A model generated the notes under the pieces. The model worked only from the letters and a program-made list of their open reading frames with translations. It was not told where the DNA came from and made no database searches. Positions 58,705 through 64,000 of a stretch of DNA of 64,000 nucleotides are shown here, piece after piece (positions within the stretch are counted from its first letter, which is position 1; the number at the start of each line of letters is the position of its first letter). Location: NCBI RefSeq assembly GCF_018882205.1, contig NZ_JACVOU010000001.1:372001-436000 (forward strand), written 5' to 3'. The position numbers and the translations under genes are program-made. Source of the stretch: Polynucleobacter bastaniensis. GTDB taxonomy: Bacteria > Pseudomonadota > Gammaproteobacteria > Burkholderiales > Burkholderiaceae.

Positions 58705-59724
58705 ATGAAAATCTGTGTGATCGGTGGGGGCGGTGCGATTGGCGGTTATCTTGCGGTCATGTTGGCTAGAGCTGGCAATGACGTAACGGTAGTCGCCCGT
58801 GGCGCAACCTTGGCGGCAATTAAAGAGCGTGGCCTTGCATTAATTATGGATGACCAGCCTGAGCCTTTGGTAGCAGAGGTAAAAGCGGTTGAAAAAATTC
58901 GGGATGCAGAAACGCCAGACGTGGTTATTTTGGCAGTAAAAGCCCATCAGGTTGAGCCGGTTATCGAAGATCTTGCTGCAATCATGGGACCGGAGACGAT
59001 TTTAATTCCGATGCAAAATGGAATCCCTTGGTGGTATTTCCAGAACTTGGGTGGCGACTATCAGGATCACTCCGTTGAAACGGTCGATGCGGGTGGTGTC
59101 GCTAAGAGTTCAATCAATCCTAACAACATTATTGGTTGCGTAGTGTATCCAGCAACCTTTACTCAAGCTCCTGGTGTGATTCGTCACGTGGAGGGTAATC
59201 GCTTCCCATTGGGCGAGTTGGACGGCAAGCAGACTGAGCGTATTCAGAAGGTGTCTGAAATGATGTCAGCTGCTAGCTTTAAGTCACCTATCCTAGAAGA
59301 TATTCGCTCAGAGATTTGGTTGAAATTGTGGGGCAACATGACCTTCAATCCAATCAGCTCTTTGACTCACGGAACATTGGAAGGCATTTGCCAATATCCA
59401 CTGACTAAAGAGTTAGCCCGCAATATGATGGCTGAAGCTCAAACTATTGCCGAGAAGTTGGGTGTCACTTTCCGCGTGGACATTGAACGTCGTATTGCTG
59501 GTGCAGAAAAAGTGGGCAAACACAAGACCTCTATGTTGCAGGATTTGGAAGCAGGTCGAAGCTTGGAGATTGATGCCTTATTAGGTTCTGTCATTGAGCT
59601 TGGCCAGATTACCAAAATACCAACACCTTGCCTCAATACAGTCTTTGCATTAACAAAGTACCTTGATGAAAATGTTCAAGCTTCTAAAGGAAGTTTGGCA
59701 TTGCCATCTGTTTCTGGCTACTAA
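58705..59724 (+). CDS. 2-dehydropantoate 2-reductase family protein
   Basis: A 339-residue NADPH-dependent reductase. The N-terminal Rossmann motif is VIGGGGAIGGYLAVMLARAGNDVTVVARG, VILAVKAHQVEPV and PMQNGIPWW follow, and the ApbA C-terminal domain includes KLWGNMTFNPISSLTHGT and the KTSMLQDLEAGRSLEIDALLG-type segment. It may be PanE of pantothenate synthesis, but paralogues of this family are common and it is longer than E. coli PanE (about 303). A GGAGTTCCT site precedes the ATG. A strong terminator follows. Confidence 0.88.
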   Translation: MKICVIGGGGAIGGYLAVMLARAGNDVTVVARGATLAAIKERGLALIMDDQPEPLVAEVKAVEKIRDAETPDVVILAVKAHQVEPVIEDLAAIMGPETILIPMQNGIPWWYFQNLGGDYQDHSVETVDAGGVAKSSINPNNIIGCVVYPATFTQAPGVIRHVEGNRFPLGELDGKQTERIQKVSEMMSAASFKSPILEDIRSEIWLKLWGNMTFNPISSLTHGTLEGICQYPLTKELARNMMAEAQTIAEKLGVTFRVDIERRIAGAEKVGKHKTSMLQDLEAGRSLEIDALLGSVIELGQITKIPTPCLNTVFALTKYLDENVQASKGSLALPSVSGY

Positions 59725-59770
59725 GAATCTGCCGCAATAGTTAGATTCAATACCTAAGTAATTGAATATT

Positions 59771-59807
59771 AAAAACCTCTCACCACTAAACATGGTGATG
59801 GGTTTTT
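59771..59807. terminator. bidirectional intrinsic terminator between panE-like and FAH genes
   Basis: AAAAACC pairs with GGTTTTT and TCACCA with TGGTGA around a seven-base loop, interrupted by one mismatch and one G-U. A and T runs at both ends suit termination of both convergent genes. Confidence 0.9.
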
Positions 59808-59846
59808 GTTTTGAGGCTTTGGTTTTAGATCAATAGCCTGAATAAT

Positions 59847-60614
59847 TTATTCGAAGCGATTATCTAGGCGGCCAACACCATCAATAATGATGCTGACATT
59901 GCTACCGGGCTTCATTGAGCCAACACCAACAGAAGTGCCGCAGGCGATGATGTCGCCAGCTTGCAGTGGCACATCTTGAGATATAAGGCTGACTAGTTTT
60001 GCTGCTGGAAAAATCATGTCAGAGACGGGGTAGTTCTGACGCTCTTGATCATTCAAAATGGTTTTGATTGTTAACTTGCTTGGATCTACATTAGTAGTGA
60101 TGTAAGGCCCGAAGACACCAAAGGTATTGAAACTCTTAGAGCGAGTCCACTGCGCGTAGCCAGGATCGCGATTCAAAATCTCGATTGCAGTGACATCATT
60201 AATACAGGTGTAACCAAAAATAGCATTGGCTGCTTGAGCCTCATCAGCTTCATGACAGGCTTTACCGATGACGATGCCAAGTTCACCTTCATAAACCACT
60301 TTTCCAGAGTAGGACTTGGGAGTGCGGATGATTTGATTGGCTGCCAAGAAAGAATTATTGCCTTTCAGAAAATATAAAGGCTCTGCTGGCACAGCATGCT
60401 CAAGCTTAGTAACAAGCGCATGAAAGTTATCCACCATAGCAACCATCTTAGATGGTATGCAGGGGATATCGATAGTGACATCGGATAGCTTTAATGTCTC
60501 GCCAGTGGCTTGCGGATGATTAAATAGATCACCGGTGTACACGGCAACCTGATCACCTTGTACTTGTCCTAAACCGGTCTTGCCTTGATGTTGAAACCTG
60601 AGCCATTGAGCCAT
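59847..60614 (-). CDS. fumarylacetoacetate hydrolase (FAH) family protein
   Basis: A 255-residue FAH-fold enzyme. Metal-site elements are YEGELGIVIGKACHE (E-x-E-like ligands), FGYTCINDVTA (ND ligand) and KSFNTFGVFGPYI. The GDIIACGTSVGVG and IDGVGRLDN ends are typical. Members split C-C bonds of beta-diketo acids or isomerise and decarboxylate 2-oxo acids, as in aromatic catabolism. The substrate is unknown. A CAGGAGG ribosome site precedes the ATG. It is divergent, with a 55-base spacer, from the GrdB-like gene. Confidence 0.88.
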   Translation of the reverse strand: MAQWLRFQHQGKTGLGQVQGDQVAVYTGDLFNHPQATGETLKLSDVTIDIPCIPSKMVAMVDNFHALVTKLEHAVPAEPLYFLKGNNSFLAANQIIRTPKSYSGKVVYEGELGIVIGKACHEADEAQAANAIFGYTCINDVTAIEILNRDPGYAQWTRSKSFNTFGVFGPYITTNVDPSKLTIKTILNDQERQNYPVSDMIFPAAKLVSLISQDVPLQAGDIIACGTSVGVGSMKPGSNVSIIIDGVGRLDNRFE

Positions 60615-60669
60615 AATGAATCCTCCTGATGGTTAATATTTATAAGCAATATCTTACAGGGATGGATTG

Positions 60670-61605
60670 ATGGCCAAGCAATCTGAATTACTATTTGCAC
60701 CTGAATTGGATCAGCCAATTCGCTATATTGAGCGTACCCGTAATTACTATCTTGGTTTGGGGTATGAGACGCCGTATATTTGGGCGCACTACCTGGATGT
60801 GCCTTTTACTCCATTGCAAAAGCCTCTGAATCAATCGACCCTGGGTTTGGTAACTACTGCCGTGCCCTTTGATGCCAGTAAGGGTCCACAAGGACCTGAC
60901 GCACCCTATAACGCTGAGGCTAAGTTTTATGACCCCTATATTTACGCAACTGATGAGAACGTAGACCTGCGTATTGCGCATGTCGGTGTTGATAGGCTCA
61001 ATGCCAATATGCAAGACAGTAACTGTTGGTTTCCAATTGGTGCCGCAAAGCGGGCTGTTGCAAAGGGGCGCATTCAATCCCTATCCCCACATTTTTACGG
61101 TTTGCCAACCAATCGCAGTCAGCGACATACTCTGGAAATTGATGCGCCTTTGATTCTGAGCAAAATGCGCGCAGACCATGTTGACCTTGCTGTATTAATT
61201 CCAAATTGCCCGATTTGTCACCAAAGTCAAAGCTTATTGGCGCGTTATTTGGAGGAGGCTGGTATCCCCACAGTCATCATGGGCGCGGCGAAAGATATTG
61301 TGGAGTATTGCGGTGTGCCACGCTTGCTCTTTAGCGACTTCCCGCTGGGCAATGCTGTAGCCCTCCCTAATGATGAGCAATCACAAGATTCCAATTTTGA
61401 ATTGGCTCTGCGTTTGCTAGAGAGTGCTCCAAGCGCACGCACAACAGTGCAGTCACCTTTGATCTGGGCTTCCGACCCCTCTTGGAAATTAGACTATTCC
61501 AATCTAGAGCGTCTGAGTGCGGAGGAAATAGCGCGATTACGTGATGAGGCTGAAAAAGCGCGTATTACTGCGCGTGACATCAGAATGAAAAGCGTTGGCG
61601 CTTAG
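60670..61605 (+). CDS. GrdB/PrdB-like reductase subunit homologue, Cys form (CPIC)
   Basis: A 311-residue protein resembling glycine/sarcosine/betaine reductase component B and D-proline reductase PrdB. Supporting segments: IAHVGVDRLNANMQDSN, FPIGAAKRAVAKGRIQSLSPHFYGL, VDLAVLIPNCPICHQSQSLLARYLEEAGIPTVIMG-type core and VPRLLFSDFPLGNAVALP. The redox pair is C180 and C183 (NCPICHQ), where reductases carry selenocysteine; no in-frame TGA is used here. A role in anaerobic amino acid reduction is unlikely in this aerobic setting. The function is unknown. An upstream TTG at 60667 would add one residue. Confidence 0.7.
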   Translation: MAKQSELLFAPELDQPIRYIERTRNYYLGLGYETPYIWAHYLDVPFTPLQKPLNQSTLGLVTTAVPFDASKGPQGPDAPYNAEAKFYDPYIYATDENVDLRIAHVGVDRLNANMQDSNCWFPIGAAKRAVAKGRIQSLSPHFYGLPTNRSQRHTLEIDAPLILSKMRADHVDLAVLIPNCPICHQSQSLLARYLEEAGIPTVIMGAAKDIVEYCGVPRLLFSDFPLGNAVALPNDEQSQDSNFELALRLLESAPSARTTVQSPLIWASDPSWKLDYSNLERLSAEEIARLRDEAEKARITARDIRMKSVGA

Positions 61606-62606
61606 GTCTGCCTAGACAGCGAGTATCTACACAAGGCATGTAGTGCGCTTGTTGCCTCATTTTGAGGAAACTCTTTAAGGCATTCAAGTGCGAGATCGAC
61701 TTCTCGCTTTGCAGTGGCTTGGGTGTAATCCAGTGCGCCAGAATTTTGAACTGCACTCAGAATCTGTTGGAAGACATCATCTGGCAAATCTTGATTTTGT
61801 TCGATTGCTGCACGAACGAGTAAGCGTTCTTCGGTAGTGCCATTCTCAAGAAGATGAATGAGCGGTAGCGTAGGCTTACCTTCTCTTAAGTCATCACCAG
61901 CATTTTTCCCCATTTGGGAGGCGTCGGCGGTGTAATCCAGTAGGTCATCCATTAATTGGAAGGCAGTGCCAATATGGCGACCAAAAGCGGCAGAGCGCTC
62001 CCTTTGTTTTTCATCAGCGCCGGCCAATATTGCCCCAAGCTCTGTAGATGCTTCAAATAATTTAGCAGTTTTATAGCGAATCACCCGTAAATAGCTCTCT
62101 TCATCGACCTCGGGGTCGTTCATATTGAGAAGCTGCAAAACCTCTCCTTCGGCTATCGTATTAGTGGCGTCGGACAGGATTTCCATAACTCGGAGGTCGT
62201 TGGGCCCCACCATCATCTGAAACGCTCTTGAATACAGAAAATCGCCTACCAGCACGCTCGCTGCATTGCCAAAAGCAGCATTAGCGGTCTCTCGACCTCT
62301 TCTGAGAGTGGATTCATCAACAACATCATCATGCAATAGAGTGGCCGTGTGGATAAATTCCACTACCGCTGACAGCTCTAGTGCATGTGGGTTTGCTTGA
62401 TTATTGGCTAAAGCTCTGTTGACTAGGAGTAGGAGGGCGGGTCTAACTCGTTTTCCGCCCGCCTGAATGATGTAAGTCGAGATTTGATCAATTAAGGCAA
62501 CTTTTGAGGCTAAACGCAGGCGAATAAGCTCATCTAAGGCCTTGAAATCTAAGGCAATTGGGGCCAAAATCAGGCTTAAGTCGTTGGTTTTGACAGTGCT
62601 CGTCAT
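61602..62606 (-). CDS. ispB: octaprenyl diphosphate synthase
   Basis: Trans-polyprenyl synthase making the C40 side chain of ubiquinone. The first aspartate motif is LLHDDVVDESTLRRGRETAN and the second is AFQLMDDLLDYTADASQMGKNAGDDLREGKPTLPL-type (QLMDDLLDY). GGKRVRPALLLLV is the upstream substrate motif. Length (334) fits IspB. The gene is divergent from rplU, as in many proteobacteria. The -35 box of the rplU promoter lies inside its first codons. Its stop overlaps the GrdB-like stop by four bases. Confidence 0.95.
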   Translation of the reverse strand: MTSTVKTNDLSLILAPIALDFKALDELIRLRLASKVALIDQISTYIIQAGGKRVRPALLLLVNRALANNQANPHALELSAVVEFIHTATLLHDDVVDESTLRRGRETANAAFGNAASVLVGDFLYSRAFQMMVGPNDLRVMEILSDATNTIAEGEVLQLLNMNDPEVDEESYLRVIRYKTAKLFEASTELGAILAGADEKQRERSAAFGRHIGTAFQLMDDLLDYTADASQMGKNAGDDLREGKPTLPLIHLLENGTTEERLLVRAAIEQNQDLPDDVFQQILSAVQNSGALDYTQATAKREVDLALECLKEFPQNEATSALHALCRYSLSRQT

Positions 62607-62618
62607 GCAAGATATAAT
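62590..62618 (+). promoter_or_regulatory. perfect-consensus sigma70 promoter for rplU-rpmA
   Basis: TTGACA (62590-62595), exactly 17 bases, then TATAAT (62613-62618). This is a full consensus match at ideal spacing. The -35 lies within the first codons of the divergent ispB gene. Predicted transcription start is near 62625. Confidence 0.92.
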
Positions 62619-62627
62619 AATCGGCTT

Positions 62628-62650
62628 AGCTCATCCAGGGTGGATTAGCT
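62628..62650 (+). promoter_or_regulatory. hairpin at the 5' end of the rplU leader
   Basis: AGCTCATCC (62628-62636) pairs with GGATTAGCT (62642-62650), one mismatch, around a five-base loop. It begins about three bases after the predicted transcript start, so it would cap the mRNA. Autoregulation by L21 or mRNA protection is possible but unproven. Confidence 0.5.
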
Positions 62651-62681
62651 TAAATGTAGATATTAATTGAGGTTTCACACC

Positions 62682-62993
62682 ATGTACGCGGTCATAAAAA
62701 CCGGTGGCAAACAGTATAAAGTTGCTGCAGGCGAAAAATTGAAAATAGAACAGATACCAGCGGAAATCGGCAGCGAAATCACTCTTGACCAAGTCTTAGC
62801 CGTAGGCGAAGGCGCTTCACTCAAATTGGGTGATCCATTGGTTAATGGTGCAGCTGTGATGGCCACTGTCGTCTCCCAGGGACGTCACGATAAAGTGACA
62901 ATCTTTAAGATGCGCCGTCGCAAGCATTATCAAAAGCACCAAGGCCATCGTCAGAATTACACAGAAATTCTGATTAACACGATTAAAGCCTAA
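62682..62993 (+). CDS. rplU: 50S ribosomal protein L21
   Basis: L21 is a 103-residue beta-rich protein that binds 23S rRNA near L20. The start [23 protein letters not shown] is the exact family start, so I use the ATG at 62682 rather than a TTG 15 bases upstream. [24 protein letters not shown] is the conserved basic C-terminal part. A single leader of about 57 bases follows the consensus promoter. rpmA follows by 34 bases. Confidence 0.98.
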   Translation: MYAVIKTGGKQYKVAAGEKLKIEQIPAEIGSEITLDQVLAVGEGASLKLGDPLVNGAAVMATVVSQGRHDKVTIFKMRRRKHYQKHQGHRQNYTEILINTIKA

Positions 62994-63027
62994 TTTAGGC
63001 TAACGGCTCAATAGCAGGAGAAAAGAT

Positions 63028-63288
63028 ATGGCACAGAAAAAAGGCGGCGGCTCGACACGAAACGGCCGTGACTCAGAATCGAAACGCTTAGGCGTTAAAG
63101 TTTTTGGCGGCGAGCAAATTAATGCTGGCAGCATCATCATTCGTCAACGTGGTACTCGAGTGCATCCGGGTATGAACGTTGGTATTGGTAAAGATCACAC
63201 TTTGTTTGCCTTAGTTGACGGACAGGTGGAATTTGGCGTTAAGGGTGCTTTGAAGAAGGCCCAGGTTTCAGTTCTCCCGCGTTCATAA
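63028..63288 (+). CDS. rpmA: 50S ribosomal protein L27
   Basis: L27 (86 residues) reaches the peptidyl transferase centre with its N-terminal tail. The start [22 protein letters not shown] is canonical; no Firmicute-type cleavable extension is present. [23 protein letters not shown] is the conserved core. An AGGAG ribosome site lies upstream. A strong terminator follows, before obgE. Confidence 0.98.
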   Translation: MAQKKGGGSTRNGRDSESKRLGVKVFGGEQINAGSIIIRQRGTRVHPGMNVGIGKDHTLFALVDGQVEFGVKGALKKAQVSVLPRS

Positions 63289-63345
63289 GACGCCTGACTG
63301 AGACACGTTTGATTCAGATTTATTCCGAATTTAACTCTTAGGAAC

Positions 63346-63372
63346 AGGCCTCGCTAAGCGAGGCCTTTTTTA
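63346..63372 (+). terminator. intrinsic terminator between rpmA and obgE
   Basis: AGGCCTCGC pairs perfectly with GCGAGGCCT around TAA, followed by a T run. It ends three bases before the obgE ATG, and its 3' arm contains the only GAGG near that start. Confidence 0.9.
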
Positions 63373-63375
63373 TTC

Positions 63376-64000
63376 ATGAAATTTATAGACGAAGCTCGTA
63401 TTGAAGTCATAGCCGGCCAAGGTGGCGCCGGGAGTGCTTCTATGCGCCGCGAAAAGTTTATCGAATTCGGTGGCCCTGATGGTGGAGACGGTGGCAAAGG
63501 CGGAAGCGTTTGGGCTACTGCGGATCGCAACATCAACACCTTGATTGACTATCGCTACGCTAAAACGCACACCGCAAAAAATGGTGAGCCCGGCCGTGGC
63601 GCTGATTGCTATGGTCGCGCAGGCGACGATATTGAGTTGCGTATGCCGGTGGGCACCATCATTTCTGATTACGAAACTGGTGAGCCGATTGCCGACTTAA
63701 CCACTCACGGTGAGCGTCTTTGCTTGGCGCAGGGCGGTGTTGGTGGCTGGGGAAATATTCACTTTAAGAGTAGTACGAACCGCGCTCCCCGCCAAAAGAC
63801 GAATGGTAAAGAGGGCGAGCGTCGTAAGCTCAAATTAGAATTAAAGGTATTGGCTGACGTAGGTTTGCTGGGTATGCCTAATGCTGGTAAATCGACTTTG
63901 ATTACCGCCGTATCTAATGCACGTCCAAAGATTGCAGACTATCCATTTACTACGCTGCACCCGAATTTAGGTGTAGTGCGTGTAGGTGCTGAGCGCAGCT
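63376..64000 (+). CDS. obgE: GTPase ObgE/CgtA, partial (3' end outside window)
   Basis: The first 208 codons of the Obg GTPase, which acts in 50S subunit maturation and stress responses. The glycine-rich Obg fold is visible ([29 protein letters not shown] at about 33-46; GGVGGWGN), then the GTPase domain begins with the P-loop GMPNAGKST at 166-174 and [12 protein letters not shown] (G2). The start [14 protein letters not shown] is the family start. The order rplU-rpmA-obgE is widely conserved, but a terminator separates obgE here. Confidence 0.97.
   Translation, partial: MKFIDEARIEVIAGQGGAGSASMRREKFIEFGGPDGGDGGKGGSVWATADRNINTLIDYRYAKTHTAKNGEPGRGADCYGRAGDDIELRMPVGTIISDYETGEPIADLTTHGERLCLAQGGVGGWGNIHFKSSTNRAPRQKTNGKEGERRKLKLELKVLADVGLLGMPNAGKSTLITAVSNARPKIADYPFTTLHPNLGVVRVGAERS

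Noticed and set aside
60691-61077. A 128-codon minus-strand frame opposite the GrdB-like gene.
   Set aside because: No ribosome site or domain, and the plus-strand gene has clear family motifs over the same bases.
1-64000. tRNA or rRNA genes, CRISPR arrays, insertion sequences and prophage genes.
   Set aside because: No cloverleaf-type sequence, regularly spaced repeats, transposase or phage motifs were seen; spacers are too short to hide most of these.

Overview
The window is a compact chromosomal segment from a betaproteobacterium of order Burkholderiales. The gene content, moderate G+C by eye (mid-40s percent), short spacers and many stop/start overlaps point most strongly to Polynucleobacter (Burkholderiaceae). 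That assignment is an inference from gene content and order; no database was searched. I see no rRNA, tRNA, CRISPR array, insertion sequence or prophage. No gene-free stretch exceeds 300 bases; the longest is the 271-base dcw leader (24932-25202).

Layout. 1-4423 (minus): partial rmuC, grxD, then hemA-prfA-prmC. 4467-9277: a small GlsB-like membrane protein, then a minus-strand group of UbiH-like hydroxylase, DsbC, M61 peptidase and Ung. 9317-11478: ychF, a winged-helix regulator and a divergent MASE1-like membrane protein. 11487-16129 (minus): rpe-trpE-trpG-trpD-trpC. 16179-19851: apaG, an unannotated 37-codon membrane ORF, mltA, a crotonase and an M20 amidohydrolase. 19871-24289: bioA-bioF-bioD divergent from bioB, followed by coq7.

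25203-42680 is a complete division and cell wall (dcw) cluster: mraZ-rsmH-ftsL-ftsI-murEF-mraY-murD-ftsW-murG-murC-ddl-ftsQ-ftsA-ftsZ. Nearly all genes touch or overlap, and murE and murF form one 999-codon frame. It is preceded by a promoter and three 10-bp-phased MraZ-type boxes. A Prx5 peroxiredoxin (behind a GC-rich hairpin), lpxC, dciA, secA, argJ, an AAA+ ATPase (DUF815) and mutT follow. 50159-55484 (minus) carries a CorC-like protein, a minimal GspE/GspF/prepilin peptidase set, coaE and zapD.

55602-61605 is more accessory: ogt, a squalene/phytoene synthase-family gene, a sodium:solute symporter, a ketopantoate reductase-like gene, an FAH-family hydrolase and a divergent GrdB-like reductase subunit with a CPIC motif. 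The window ends with ispB (minus), a textbook-consensus promoter driving rplU-rpmA, and the start of obgE. The main themes are peptidoglycan synthesis and division, tryptophan and biotin synthesis, and ubiquinone synthesis (UbiH-like, Coq7, IspB). I found no clearly undescribed multi-gene system. The best leads are the 42711-42761 structured element, the 37-codon ORF, the regulator/MASE1 pair with its palindrome, the Cys-type GrdB homologue, and the rplU and obgE leader structures.
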